Part shown: positions 26,101 through 40,439 of the stretch, in pieces
Layout: every line of letters begins with the position of its first letter
How positions within the stretch are numbered: position 1 is the first letter of the stretch
Assembly (NCBI GenBank): GCA_013398295.1
Contig: VZSF01006979.1
Coordinates: 749,829 to 813,828, forward strand
Origin: Chionis minor
Lineage: Eukaryota; Chordata; Aves; Charadriiformes; Chionididae
Direction of reading: 5' to 3'
DNA: 64,000 bases
Position numbers and translations under genes: made by a program
The notes under the pieces: generated by a model
The model's input: the letters and a program-made list of their open reading frames with translations, nothing else
What the model was told of the DNA's origin: nothing
The model's database searches: none

Positions 26101-29100
26101 TCTCTGCAGACTTGTTCTTTAAGACACTGTATTACTTAGGACTAAGGACAATGTTTGAAGGTGGAGTTCCTTTACTTCAATTCCCTCACCCCCCCCATTT
26201 CTGTGCTTTTACCCCTTGGCCCACAGGCTGCAAGAGGATTTCTACTTTTGAATTCAGGAGACAAAGCAAATTTAAATATCTATTGGTAAATAAATGCTAA
26301 TATGTGATAATCAATTGCATAAAGTAAGTGAAAACAATGCTTACACATTTTTAACATACAGCAATACAATTATTCATTGCTACATATGGATAACATGTTT
26401 GTACTTCTATTTAATTCTACTTGTTGAAAATACTTGGAAACATTTATGATGAAAGCCTGAAATTTAGTCTTTGTACAGTGCAAGTTTGCCTTAGGTAAAA
26501 AGATGGGTATACCTGCAAAAGGTAGCAGGATTGTGGCCGGCAATTTTTTCCAGGAAAATGGCAGATATCACATCAACGTATCTCACAAAATGACTCATTA
26601 GTTGGGATGAAGTTCAGTTAAATCCTGTGAAAACTTATATAATGAATACAGGACCACATTAGATTTCAGCAGAGAGAGATTTCCTTAGGATTGTAATATA
26701 AAGTAGGGAAAACAGTAAACTTGATTGCTATTCCAGTTTCTTCTCAAACTTCTTTATTAACATTGAAGAGTTCCTTTTCTTTACTAATTTTAGGACATGG
26801 AACACAAATTGGGACCTTTAGCTCCCACTAAAGTTTCAAGTTTTCATCAGTTTGTCAGCAGATTTCACTTCCTTCTGGGATAAAGCAATTACGTGGCACC
26901 CATATTCAGAAATTACATACTAATAGGTTAAAACAAATACTATCTCCTTATTAAAAACTGTTTGAACATTCAGCTTGCTATTCAAATCCAATGGAAAATA
27001 TCAGTAACTCACAATGCTGACATTTTAAATTATACAGCATATTATATTTTTTCATTCTGATACAAACAACGTATAGTGAGATTTACACAGTGAATGTTAA
27101 CCATGGTTTGGAAGAAAAAATGCATAGCGTACATACAAGAAATCTGAGAACTGTTTATATATTGTCTATCATCCCAAGGTATATTCATGGTATTTACTTT
27201 TCTTAAAAACTTTTTTGATAGAGAAATATAGAACAGCAATTCTAGAAAAAAAGTAGATTGAAATGGTATAAACATTTTGAAAAATAAGAAACTTTGTAAT
27301 CTTTATGTGTGTTTCACATAGAAACATTTACAGACGTTATCAAGACATACGTGCAATAGCTGCTTTACATTCTGCTGATCTATTTCCAGGTTTCTAATCA
27401 GTATCAGATTAATTTATGCTCACACTTCCTGAATCACAGGCACTTTTGCGTCACCAAAATTCATTGTGAAAAATGAAAAAAGTCAATTTAACTATTCATA
27501 CTTTTAAGCATGGTTAAAATTTGCATTTTTTTTTTAAAAGGCAAGGATAATCATCTACTGTGATAAGAGTAACTTTAAAACAATTCTTTTTACTATCTGA
27601 CTTTTCTGAAGTAACTGCTCATTTCCCCATTCCCTAAGTCATGCAAAACAAAAAGGAAAAAAAAAAGGCAAGCATTTCTAGAAAATGTCTTAATCTGGTC
27701 AAAATAAGCCTCTATGGCTTAGGTCCACAGAAGCTTTATTAGTTTCCCGGGCTCCATAGTGGGATAAACTATTTCATGCATGAAGGGATCAGCACTCCTT
27801 CTTCTAATCATTGCTATTGTACCCATCACAAAGCTCTCCGAACATCTCCTATGGATATCACATGCTATCTTAATCACCCCTCAATTAATAACTTTATACT
27901 CATATTTCAGTTCTGCCACTTCTACATACGCTGTTACTTGAGGATGATACTGAAGCCTTAACCAAGTATGTTGAGATTATAGCAATTTTTCCACCACAAA
28001 CACATTCTTGCACTGAAAGAGTCCAGACAGCAGTTTCCAATGAATAAGTGTAACAGCTTAATACCATAGGTAATCCCCTCATAGTGCCATGACAGATGTT
28101 GCTACCCCTGTATGTTGTGACTATCCTGTAACTTTTAGAAGCAGAAACCATTTTCCTGTGTGCTTTGATAAGCAATGCAGTAGCTGATACCGTTTACATA
28201 AAAAGTAGCAGAAATCTCTGCTGCCACCAGCTAAACCTTTAATACCTCAAAGCTGGTTTTTTATACTCTGGGTGCACTATATTACATCCTTTTGAATGTA
28301 ATAGAAGTGGTCTCAAAGAGGAAAGTTTGAAGTCAACAATTTTTGCTTTGATTTATTACTATTTCAACTCATTTGCCAATTAACCTTGTCTGTCTCCTCA
28401 GGTAGAACTCCTCTGTATCTTTCTAGTTGCTCTCCTGCCCACTTTTTGAAGATGGGAGGTGCTAAATGCTAAGGGAAATACTACAGGAACACAGACCGAC
28501 ATCATGCTGGATGTTCTTACTTGCGGAGGAAAACAGAAGTACTATCAACTAAAGATTAGTATTCTCTCTATACTCAAAGTCAGGGATGTACAGATTCTCA
28601 GAGGGTGAAAGGTACTGTGTGACCAAATTCTCTCACAACACATTTTTAGCTAAATTATTCTCCTCTTGATACGATATTAAATCATGTAGTCTAACGTCCT
28701 GCTGGGAGAATGAAATAAACTAAACTACATTTAGCTTTTTAAAAGCTTCTTCTTACCCCCATTCAATCAGCCCTTAATCTTCTAGGAATATCTAACTTCA
28801 AAATTTACATACTGTACAGTTTTACAAACAGCAACATCCGCTGTTTCCCCGGTAGCACCAGAAATCTAAGCAAAGTCTGCTATGCATTCCTCCAGGATAA
28901 GTGTGTAGATCAGTATTTGTCTCTAACAACTTGTAAATGTCTAGCAGTTTTCCAGTATATGTAATGAATATAAACTTAGATACAAAAGCCTTTTTCCTTA
29001 ACTATAATCTATGGACCGCTTCAATACAGTCCAAGCACAGATGAGAAACACAGGCCCAGGTTACAGACAGTAACATACTGCATCTGCAACTGTAAAGCAT

Positions 29101-30686
29101 TTTTGTAATAAGCTTATGTTTAATAAATCAAGGATAAATGAAAACCAGGTAAAATGTTTTAGCAAAATGGAACCAGCAGAAAGGCAAGATGCGTGGCCTA
29201 CTGAGACCTGACAAGTGTGCTGCACGCTATGTAGCAAAAGAAAAAAAAAACAACAGTGCTCCCCATTATTTGGTGGTTATGCTGGTGAAGAAAGCCTAAC
29301 AATACATGGAAAGCATAACTAAGAATGGAAAATCTATGTATGTCATCAGATAAAGAGCGGTACTTTTCTAATCACTGAAAGTGGGCTTTGACAAAAAGTA
29401 CGGTCTGTTGGGAGATGGATGTACGAATGGCTCATACAAGGAACAGAACTTGGACACGGAAAGGAAAGACTTTAGAAAGAAGAGATTGCTTACACAGCCC
29501 CTAAAGTAATCACTCAGAGAAAACATATGGGTCAATGTAAAAGAAGACAATCTAAGAACAACATGTATGAAGAGAATTATACAACAGCACAAGATTTGTC
29601 ATGGAAAGAACAGGCTGCAAAACAGAAAACCTGATTTTAAATTGGTACGGTTTTGAACTGGAAAGAAATACGATTTTAGGACAGCAATACAGTTTCAATA
29701 AGGTACAGCCTATGTTCAGAGATAAGTTGTTCCTAAGAACAGGGACTCTGCAAGAGTTAATGCTGTGGATGGCTGCTCCCTGGCAAAATGGAAACACTGC
29801 ACAGGCAGCTTTCAGGAGTAGAATAATAAAGAAAAACTTTGAGTAAGTAGGGCTTGCATAGTTCCTAGACTGTTAAAGGTATTTTGCAAAGTCACATAAA
29901 AAATTATAGAAGAAAAGCCAAAATCATCATAGGTGACTACAGATTTAAAGATTATTATTCTGACGTTGGTAAATACAAACACATAAGCTATTTTTGTCAT
30001 CTGGTTTGCCTTAATCAAGAGTTAAAAATTCATTTATAACACTGTACACAAATGCCATGTTTATATCAGTATCATATGCAGCTTGCATGAAAAAGTATAC
30101 ATTAAAATGAAGAACAGCAATTCATGTAATGGTCAAAGACAACCAATAACAAAACCACCAAATTGCAGTTGTCAAACATAATTTACTATGTATATTTCTT
30201 CTCTTTTCTGTTAAAACAGTAATTATTAAAACTAAAGCGATATGGGTGAGTGTTTATGACTTCTTATTAAAAACCCTGACTTAAAGCAGTGTTCATTTAA
30301 GCTTAAGGTTAAAGAAAATCATGTAGAGATCTCTGTGCGATGGCCTAGTGACTTTATATCCTCTTGTCAAACCTCAGCAGTTTTATTTGTAGTGATACAT
30401 GCTGGAGAAGGTTGGAGGTTAAAGTTGATAGGAGGGCCAACAGGAAAGCCAACCAACTTCTTTCAAAAGATTACAACCTTTAACATATTAGGATCTGTCG
30501 GCAGTTACTGCTAACTTTGTAAGTCCACATTTGTGTACTCTTCTGTGACCCGATCCCCAAACTCCAGACCAACAGGATTTAAAAACCCCCCCGCTTACTA
30601 CATTCCTTCAGTTATTCCTTCATACTCCTTACTGTTTTAGGTATTCATTTAGTTTTTGATATTATATTGATACTTAGCTCTTATAA

Positions 30687-30712
30687 TTAGTTTTCTACCT
30701 GTAGAAAACTAA
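30687..30712. repeat. Perfect 12-bp inverted repeat, 2-nt loop
   Basis: The arms TTAGTTTTCTAC and GTAGAAAACTAA flank a CT dinucleotide. A hairpin is possible in DNA or RNA, but with so short a loop cruciform or protein-dyad use is as likely as an RNA stem. It lies about 300 bp left of the CR1 element. Confidence 0.85.
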
Positions 30713-30984
30713 TGATAAGTTTTATCTACCTTAACAGGTAAATAGATTTTTTTTTTCTTCATTTTCTTCAGCCTAATTTTCTCTCTCACCCTGAAAACTG
30801 AAGAAAGGATTTACTAATCTAGGAAATCTGACATAAAATGTAATAGCGGCAGAGCCTACTGGACTAAAGTGCTTCAGCTTTCCCTTTCTTTCACTTATTT
30901 CAACTGCTTCCTCTGTGACTTTCTTAAAAAAAAAAAAAAGTAATACAGATAAAAATGATAAATAAAATCACACAGAAACACTCA

Positions 30985-31430
30985 ACAGCTGAGATCAAAA
31001 GGGACCTCTAGAGATTGTCTAGTCCCACTCCAAGCAGTGAGCTACAGTCAGTTGCTCAGGGCTTTGTCCAGTCAGGTTTTGAATATTTCCAGGGATGGAG
31101 AATTCACAACCTCTTCAGGCAGCCTGCTCCCGTGTTTGACAACTCTCACAATAAAAAAGATTTTTCTTATGTTTCAATAGATTTTAATGTATTTCATTTT
31201 GTGTCCATTGCCTCTTGTCCCATCACTTGGCACCAGCCTGGCTTCATGTTTTTTACTCCCTCCCATCAGGTAGTTCTGTATATTGTTAAGATCCCTGATC
31301 TTGCTGTTCTCCCAGATAAACAGTTGGAGCTCTCTCAGCATCTCCTCATATGAAAGATGCTCCAATCCCTTCATCATCTTTGTGGCCCTTCACTGGATTT
31401 GCTGCAAATTACTGTCTGTCTCAGTACCTT
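30985..31430 (-). mobile_element. CR1 LINE 3' fragment, minus orientation
   Basis: Read on the plus strand, the order of blocks is that of an inverted CR1 3' end: gggacctctagagattgtct, agtcccactccaag, gctcagggctttgtccagtc, ccagggatggagaattc, cacaacctcttcaggcagcc, then the block that reads on the minus strand as gggccacaaagatgatgaag and ggagcatctttcatatgagg. These are well-known CR1 words in birds. The ORF2 coding part is absent, as in the usual 5'-truncated copies. A 112-codon plus-strand frame across it is antisense and meaningless. The terminal octamer repeats at the left edge are eroded. Confidence 0.9.
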
Positions 31431-32318
31431 TGTGAGTTTTATGGTCTATCTAATCACTTAATCTAAAGGACCAATTTATTACACAGGTCAAAACTAATAC
31501 TGACGGCTGTTTTAATCTTACTTGCACTGAGGACAGTGCAAGTTTTTCCACTGACTTCAAAGAGAACTAGACTTCTGCTAGACAAACGATTCTCTGTAAA
31601 AGATGATAGTGTATATTTACTGTATATGCCCATGATGGCCACAAGAATATTTCAAAAGAAAATGCAATGATAATTTTTTTTTTTATATGCATTTGATAGC
31701 ATTTAGACAATAAAAAACTTTTCTCACACTACATGTGAAACCNTATGTTTCAATAGATTTTAATGTATTTCATTTTGTGTCCATTGCCTCTTGTCCCATC
31801 ACTTGGCACCAGCCTGGCTTCATGTTTTTTACTCCCTCCCATCAGGTAGTTCTGTATATTGTTAAGATCCCTGATCTTGCTGTTCTCCCAGATAAACAGT
31901 TGGAGCTCTCTCAGCATCTCCTCATATGAAAGATGCTCCAATCCCTTCATCATCTTTGTGGCCCTTCACTGGATTTGCTGCAAATTACTGTCTGTCTCAG
32001 TACCTTTGTGAGTTTTATGGTCTATCTAATCACTTAATCTAAAGGACCAATTTATTACACAGGTCAAAACTAATACTGACGGCTGTTTTAATCTTACTTG
32101 CACTGAGGACAGTGCAAGTTTTTCCACTGACTTCAAAGAGAACTAGACTTCTGCTAGACAAACGATTCTCTGTAAAAGATGATAGTGTATATTTACTGTA
32201 TATGCCCATGATGGCCACAAGAATATTTCAAAAGAAAATGCAATGATAATTTTTTTTTTTATATGCATTTGATAGCATTTAGACAATAAAAAACTTTTCT
32301 CACACTACATGTGAAACC
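31168..32318. repeat. Perfect 575-bp direct duplication separated by one N
   Basis: Positions 31168-31742 and 31744-32318 appear identical by eye, including a run of eleven T residues in each, with a single N at 31743. The duplicated unit covers the inner CR1 part plus about 300 bp of unique flank. Exact identity together with the N at the junction is what two overlapping contig ends joined without merging would leave. A true recent tandem duplication is the alternative. Confidence 0.95.
31744..32006 (-). mobile_element. Second copy of the inner CR1 segment (within the duplication)
   Basis: This repeats the CR1 sequence at 31168-31430 without visible change and begins directly after the N, so it lacks the CR1 3' end. 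It should not be counted as an independent insertion if the duplication is an assembly artefact. Confidence 0.85.
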
Positions 32319-32639
32319 TTTAACTTGCAGATGTACAGAAACCAGTCCACAGTTATCCATTACTGTAACTCTACAGCTTTGCATTTTGAGATTAGTAACT
32401 ACTACAGAAATTCTACACATAATATCATTGCTGCTGTAGAAGCAGAAAAAGCAGAAATATAGCAGAAAAATCTATTATGCTTAATTTTTATATTTTATAC
32501 AAAGGTAAATGCACATCTGCGTAATTTTTCTTTTTTAAGTGTCAGACGACTTCTAAGTTTCTCCCACTTCTCTGTTCCTGCTTTTAAAATCCAGAGAAGA
32601 ACATTTGGCAAAAGCAAAGATTCTGCATTCCACATCTCA

Positions 32640-32730
32640 TACCATTTAGCAGTTGCTACAATTTTAATTATGCAAAGCTCAATGGGCTCTAATAAAATCT
32701 GACTAGGTAATTAATACTCTAAAACATACA
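32640..32730. promoter_or_regulatory. Candidate short conserved element
   Basis: A compact block with ttttaattatgcaaag (homeodomain/POU octamer-like ATGCAAAG) and ggtaattaatac. It lies 320 bp right of the duplicated segment and has no repeat character. Confidence 0.28.
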
Positions 32731-33119
32731 GTGTGAGCTCCTGAAAGGAATGTTCTACACATATTCCCTCATGTCATAGAAAAGACTCATGCAGCACAGT
32801 GTATTTCTCCATAGGTAAAATAAAATCTCATGATGTTAACAGCTTTTTTATCCTATCTGTAATTAACTAAAGAATCTTAACAGATTCAATTGTTTAAAAA
32901 GTTCAATTTTTTCACAAGTTTCAGTTCAGACACATTCACTAGTGTGTATCACAGGAAAACCAGGGAGGGAGTATTCTAGTAGAGATGTAAGGAATATTTA
33001 TATCAACACCAAGGCACAACTTTAAACTATTCTTTCACTGATGTGTACAAAAAGGACTATGATAACATTACAGCAGTATGTTTAAATTTTCTATGTTCCA
33101 TTTATATAATTCAGACGTA

Positions 33120-33155
33120 TATACACTCACATAGGCACACATATATATATATTCT
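33120..33155. repeat. TA/CA-rich simple repeat
   Basis: Imperfect TATA, CACA and (AT)n units over about 35 bp. Confidence 0.75.
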
Positions 33156-36109
33156 GAGATAAGATCTACATTATGATGCTGATGTTCCCCTGAGATCTGC
33201 ACAAAAAGTGGATTCTCCCACGATGCCAATTCCATAGAATCAGCCTAATCTTGTGGTCTGTTCAAGATGGGGGGGGGCAGAGACTGAGCAGGCTGAGGGC
33301 CTTAGTGCTATTACACCCTACTGGTTTTGTGGCAATTAAATAAATAAATAAGTAATTATACAAACAAGGGTATTAATTTTCAGAGCTCCACATGATGATT
33401 TTACAGAGAAGGACCAGAAACGCACAAGATGCAAGAGACAGCATGGTGTGCCTTTAAAACTGGGAGAGCCTTTTCCATAACATTAAGAACACAGACTGTT
33501 CTCTCTGAACTTGTTTCCCTGGACATTTTGCAGAGAAGCACGGTTTGAGTGGTAATTTGACATGATTTGTATTTTTCCTAGAATCCTATCCCTTATCTCC
33601 TTAACACAAACCAAAAAACATCTGGAACTTTATGTTGTTTTCATAATGTTTTATGCCAAAGCACAGACAGTACTCCTGGATTCTTTTTCTCTTCCTTGAC
33701 ACACTATAAATGGTGATAAGAAAATGAAAGTTATAAGAAGATCTGTGCTTAGGTTTACACTTTACTACAACAGCAGAGATTTTTATAATAGAGCATATTC
33801 ATACATTTCTCTCTGTAGCGCCTTTTACCCTGAGTTTTAAGAAAACACCTTATCAATTTGGTCAAGCAATGAAGTTTGACTTTGCAATATTTTGATGTAA
33901 TATAGGCTTTTACAGGTAATGAATTTTAAATATAGAAGTAACAAGTAATTTGCTTGGGAGTGTAAAAGACATCAATGATGAAACAGAGATTCAAAGCTCT
34001 ATTTATAGTCATTATAGCTTACCCTGTCCATTGTCCACAGGCAAATGTGTGAGAATCATTGTTATTAAGAACCATAACGCATCACAGTGTAAATGAAGAC
34101 CATTACTCTATCTTGGTCTTCTTCTTACTGGCATCATGAAACCTTCAGCTTGTACTGAGGCTAGATGTGCTAACTACTGGGAAAACATGTGAAGAGCTAG
34201 AGTCTGCCCTACAAATCAGATTAACCTTTCAGTCCTCTAATAATCCACATTTCTCTCTTGAATGTTGCATTTTGAAGTAGTGATACAAAATGTCTAGTAG
34301 TCGTATTTTTCCTCAGTGAGGGCTTAGTGTGCTTACCAAAGGTTACAAAGTCACTACTGAAAAACACTGCATCTCTCATATGAAACGCGGCAACAAAGTC
34401 ATAAAAACCCAACTACACAAAACTTTAGCAAGCAGAAAACACGTCACTAGTAGAAAGAAGAAGCAAGCAAACTCCACATTTGACTTGAGTTTCTATTGGA
34501 CTTGCAAGTCCAACAGAAGTGATCAAAACTAACAATTCTGTAGGAGTCCATCAGATGCAGACTAAAGAACATCAGATTGTGGAGCGTATCCTACAGAAAC
34601 ATTATCACACACCCAATAGCCCTGACACCAGGAGGAGTGAGGGGGAAGAAAGGGACACAAGATGAAAACAGAAAGGAGTCTGATGACAGCATGATGTGAG
34701 CCACTTCTTTCTCCAAAACATGCACATCATACACAGAAAGATTGCCAAAGCTAATTGTGCACATGTTCTGTGATGCTTTTGTAGTTTGGGTAGTTCTGAG
34801 CCCTTGAAGCCTCAGGAAGCCCAGCAATGAAGAAAACAGCTAGCCATTTTTATGCAAAACAGTGCCACACATTTGTACATTTTCAGCAGTACCTTAGCTA
34901 TCCTCCTCACATAGTCATTGCCCAGTGTGCGACACACACGCTGTGATATTCATTTGTGCTCCAGCTCAAGGTATGTGTGCAACCAGAAAACAAACGATTA
35001 TTTTTCTTAAAAGAAAATCACCAACTCCAAGAACAAGGATGATTTTCCATTTCTATGATCAGTCAGTGACAAAGTGAACACTGATGTGAATTATTAATCC
35101 AAACTTAATTTACTAGAGGATATAGTAAGACCCTAAATGTTGAAGTCATATTTTCATTATGAACAAGTTTTATAATGTACTTGGGCCAGCAATTACAATT
35201 ACAAAACTGGTAAGAATTTTGGCATTTGCTGAAAATGCACTCTAGTGAAGTTGATTTACCTGTAAAGAACCTTGGCACACAAAGACAACTTGCATGCAGA
35301 TTAATTTGGTACTTGGCTACGACAAACATATTGGTTAATGCAATTGATATGCATGCACCAGGTTGAGAGAAGACAACTTTGAAAAACTTCCTCAGGAAAG
35401 CAGGAGGCTAAGCAAGGGAGCAAAACTACTCTAAAAAGACAGCAGTCAATGTTATTTATAAACCACTGCTTCCCACATGCAAGCTAAGTTGCTGCTAGCG
35501 TGCCAGAAGCGGTATAACTCAATAGTGCAGAACAAGTGCTTAACTACAGTTTTCAAGATACTGCACAACCAAAAACATTACTAGCAAGTGCAAGTTTTGA
35601 TTACAAGAGAAGAAGAAAGCAGAAACTTGAAATATACTTTGAAATGTATTTTCATATTATATAACATAGACACCTATGACGAGTAGGAGCCTATTGACTC
35701 TACCATATAGGCATATGAACGTCTGCTAGTATGTCAGTTATATTGCTCTGTGGGTAATTTTGATAACATAATTTTACATTAAGAAGCGAAATGTTTGCCT
35801 CATTTAAAAACAAAACAAAAACCAAAAAACCAACCAAAACTTGTTAAAAGCGTGACAAACTAAAAAATGCAAACCCGGTAAAATCACTCAGCTAAGAAGA
35901 TCTGAAATATGCTCTAATATGCTATCCATAGTCCGCATTAAAAGCTAAAGGACATACATCTACATACGCAAAATAAAGCTATCACTGCTGTGCGGACTGC
36001 AGAGTATTTTCACAGCTATTTTTCCTCTGCCTTGGAAACATACATTACTCTTAATACAGTAACATCCTGAAATTTTATAACATTTTGGATTTCTTTGAAA
36101 TGAAAAGTC

Positions 36110-36260
36110 CATTTTATTGTTTTTTAATTAAATCTATTTCCCCGAAAGGTCTTTAAAGGCTCTACAAACTACCTTGCATTTTATTACTGCTGACAGTTAT
36201 CTAAACCACGCTTGAATGCCCTCTTTATCCTTTAGTGAACAATTGAAAGATCATATGCTA
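36110..36260. promoter_or_regulatory. Candidate short conserved element
   Basis: The block has tttttaattaaatc near 36120, a ctgacag MEIS-like word near 36191, and surrounding sequence of even composition with no repeat. The call rests on texture and motif density only. Confidence 0.28.
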
Positions 36261-37219
36261 AAAAGACTTGTGCTTTCTCTTCTTCTAGCCCTATAATTAA
36301 GGCATTTTAATACATTTCTTCATAGTCATTAAGAGAGCACAATGTTAAAAATTAATGAAATGAGACAATTTTGAGTTTAACGACCATAAATACATACAAC
36401 ATAAATTTGTCTCAATTGTAGGTATGAAAAAAAGCCTCGAAATCACATGATGAGATTACTGAATTGTCAAGATTTTGCTTTTGCTGTCTAAGGGTATTTA
36501 AATGATGTATGGGAGCCTGACAATACTACAGTGTTACATACCCTACAAGAGAGGTAAACATTTCTGTCAAACATTCAAATTCCATTGGCTTTAGTATGTC
36601 TTTGTTTACCTTATATATATGCCTATAAAAAAGTGGTATTGCTGGATGATGATGAAATGGGGGAGGAAAGAGAAGAGAGGAAGCAAGACAAAGACATAGG
36701 AAAGGGAAAATGATCATAAGTCAATTGTAAAAACCCTGACATATAATGTAAAATACCACTATGATAATGCCTACTTAAAGCAGTGCTTTAATAATGCTTA
36801 TAATAGAATAAACAACAAGATTTTCTTAATTTGGATTTTTTTTCCTAAGAAACAGAGCTCACTATATTATTGTATCACACATTTTTGCAACAGACATGTT
36901 AATAAGCAGGTTTGTTTTTTTTTTTAAACACTGTGCAAGGAATTCAATGTTTCTAAGCACATCATCATCGCCTCTATATATACCAATTAAATATAGGGTG
37001 CAACTGTACTATAGCCACATTATTATTACACAGCCTATCTTTTAAAACTAAGTTAAGTTTTTCAAGGTATAAGTTCTTTATGCTTTCTCAACTAAATGTT
37101 GAAAATACACAGTGCAACATAAAGCTAGAAGATTACAGATTTTTTTTTTTTCCTTAAGATAGACAGAAAAAAAAAGAAGTTTCTCTCCAGAATAGTTTTT
37201 ACGGTTGTCAGACTGTTAT

Positions 37220-37400
37220 ATTATAAACAACCTTATTAGTCCTTTATAATTACAATAGGTACCTCTGGACAAGATTGAGCAGACATGACAAATGCTTCTG
37301 ACTTCTTTTTAAATCGAACCTGGAAGGTCATCGCTGAACAAACAGACTGCTATACAACTGGGGCCATAAATTGTGAAAGCTAACAGAAAGGTAAGTTTTT
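37220..37400. promoter_or_regulatory. Candidate short conserved element
   Basis: The block includes ttataaacaaccttattag, a tttataattacaatag stretch and the less AT-rich run cctggaaggtcatcgctgaa. It looks like conserved intronic non-coding sequence rather than repeat DNA, without direct proof. Confidence 0.25.
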
Positions 37401-40400
37401 TTGATATTAAACATTAAAATTATTCTGTTCAGGCTTTTCTGTATAAAAATCAAGAAATAAGAGGATAAAATAGTTTAAAAAAAGATAAGTAGCTAAAGAA
37501 AAAGAAATCCTTACAAACTTTATTATCACACTTTTTCTTTCAGCAGCTGAACCTGTATTTTAGTATTTACACAACGTCTTTAAAGTAGTTGCTTTATTTT
37601 ACAAATATATTCTTAAAGATAATCCCCTAATGAGGATTTACCCATGTTTGCATTTACTTTTTTGTCAGCATTATGATGAAACTATGGATAGTTTTAAAAA
37701 AAACCCCACTCTGTCTCAAACCTATGGGACTTGTTTGCTGTTCTCAAATTAAACCAGTAAAAGCATAACATACTACTGTGCATTTTTCCTAATATTTTTA
37801 TTCTGGTTTAGGATCATTTAACAGTACTGGTAGTTTTGGATTAAATTTAATTTGTATAGAGATAAATAGTAACTTAAGTGACTGGAACTGGAAACCAATT
37901 GATGGATCTCACTTTTAAATCTTGTATTTCAGCTTGGAGAGGCAATGTAAGGATTGAATTAGAAAGCTGTAAACTCTTGATGAGAATTAGCGGTACAAAA
38001 CAAAAATGAAACCTTCAGTTGTTTTCCTTACAGTTAGGCTGAGTGAAATTGTAAATCAACAAAAGATTTGGATAGCACTCAAATCAACAGCTTTACCTAA
38101 TAAAAGTTCTAGCAGAGCACTGAGCATACCATTTGAAACAAATATGAAATAAATATGAAATATGAATGACTTTAAAAAGAGCCATATGAAAAGCAAAACA
38201 GTAAAATCACCAAAATTCAAGCAAAGGAAATTTGAACTGAAATGTATGATGGGCAATTAAGTACCTATTTTGACAATTCTAAGTGGTCAAGTTTTTAAAG
38301 TATGACACAGAAACCTTAACCTATCTATATATGAGTGATAAATGAGGCATTTTGTGTCATTACATTCCCATAAATCACTTTCTTTAACTGCTGATGGCTT
38401 TTATCAGGTCTAACCTTTTCAAGCTTCTATCAGAGTGCTAACATTTTCAACTTTGACACACACGCAGTTTACAAATTCTGCAGCTGATTAACTCTGGACA
38501 GAAGCTCACTGCCATCATTGTCTTCTTCAAGTTGGGTTACAGCTTCTGTGTCTCAAAAACTCACAGGTATCCTTTGAACGCCAGAAAAATCTCAATGTAT
38601 TGGGCTGTGTTGCAAAGGATGCAAGCTATTTCCCCTTTTGAAACAAATAAATGGGAATATACTTTCAAAATTACTCTTCTACAGAGAGCCTGAAGTATGT
38701 GTACTTTACAATATTTTAAAATCAAGTAAATAGTATGTTCCAAATAAAGAGATATAAACAACATGATTGGTTTTACATGGCTTTATAATTTAAACAAACT
38801 TGGGATCAAATCAACTCGATTACTTAAGAAATATTGTGGGCAAAGTCTCTGAGGTAAAGAAGAAAAAGGTTGAAAAACCCCTAACTACTGCAGTGTATTA
38901 TATATGTGATATTACAAAATATCGCAATTATAAGCTGGTCTTGATCACTGGCCTTTAAATCATTTTGTGGGATCCCTTGCTAAATTTCTCTCTGAACTAT
39001 TTTGTAAATTGCAAATACTATAAATTGCAACATCTTGAAATTATAAATTTCAAAGATTCAATTTCAGCACTACAGTCCTTAGAACACAAAATGAATTTAA
39101 CCACGACAAACTCAGAACACAATTTTTTGTGCAACAGCAGAAAAGAAATACAGGAAATAATGTTTTATCATGCATACATGAACCTATAGATTTCAGGGAA
39201 CACTTGCCTTCTGTAGGACCTAAAATTAAAAATTTGCACGACACACTCAATTTTTGCTACAAATAGCTGATAAAATAGTTGATAAAAACCCATCTAGGTT
39301 TCTGTCTTCAAAAATATTTTAACTTACTGTACTTCTCCAACAAAGAGAAGCCAGCAATACAATAGTTCTTTCTGCCTTACCAGCATCAAGACATAGTAAG
39401 AATGGTAGTAAAGCTTTAGTCTAAGCACCTGCATTTTCACCATTTTTTAAATTTAAAAATGTGCAGAATATAATTTAATTCAGATGTATGTCATCTGTTG
39501 AAACATGCAGTGAAACATTCACTGAAATGCATTTACAAGATGTAATTGATCTAGACACTGAAACAAAACTCAAGTTTAAAGAGATACTGTCTTTAATAAC
39601 ATTAGTCAGACTGAAGAAATTTTCATGTTGGCTGTGTGACCACTGGAAGCCTGGTACTTCAGATGGTATTAGTTTTGATAAGAGCTAACTAGACATCAGA
39701 CCTAAATAATGAAACCTGAAGAGACAGCCTTGGACCATCCAAATAGGAATGTCCACAGAGGCCCTCATGCAGCGGATTGTCTCTTGCTGATAAACAACAC
39801 ATCTTAGAAAAACAGTGAATGACAGACTAATATTTTCAGCATCACAGCTAAACCAGCCTTGTAATGTCAATATTTAAGGCCTATCCATGAAAACTTAAAA
39901 AGTTCTTTATTTCACTAATAATGTCACACATCAGAGAAGCTGTGCAGTCACACTTTACAATTCAGATGTAAATCTTGGAATGTCTGTAAGTATTCATGAC
40001 AAAGGCATGTTTATCATTTAAAACAAAAGGACATGATTTCTTGATGCTCATATCACAGACTAGTGATGGATGAGAGCATGTTAATCAAATGACAAACCAG
40101 AAGGAACACAGATGCTTGCTATTTTGATTAGGAGAGGGAAATGAAGATGTCCTTCTGAAATTAAGATATAAACACTCTAAAATTAAACACACAAATATGT
40201 ACATAAGTTTGTATAACACTGTGTAGGCATAGGAGCTTGGTATGTTCTCAAGTAAACACGCTACAAATACTAACTAGAATAACTGCCAATTTACTTAAGG
40301 TCAGAAGCAGCCACGTAAAAAAAGTAAAGAAAATCAAACATTGGCTTTGATCAATTCCAGTTAATTGTTTATGAATTTATATATTCAGAAGCAATTTTAG

Positions 40401-40439
40401 CTTTCTTATATTAAAACTTCCCAAGTAATGAGAGAGAAT

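Larger units (their letters stand above)
16861..30984. other. Central part of the giant CDIN1 intron
   Basis: No exon, RNA gene or young transposon was recognised. The first part (about 17880-20600) is rich in homeodomain-like AATTA and MEIS/TGIF-like TGACAG/CTGTCA words and is listed separately. A 32-bp tandem duplication lies at 23061-23124. The block 24480-25120 is pyrimidine-biased on the plus strand and may be an old repeat. The rest is ordinary AT-rich intronic sequence. Confidence 0.65.

Noticed and set aside
31015..31353. Open frame of 112 codons on the plus strand (and a 67-codon minus frame repeated at 31750-31953).
   Set aside because: Both are translations of the non-coding CR1 3' region, and the repetition comes from the N-split duplication.
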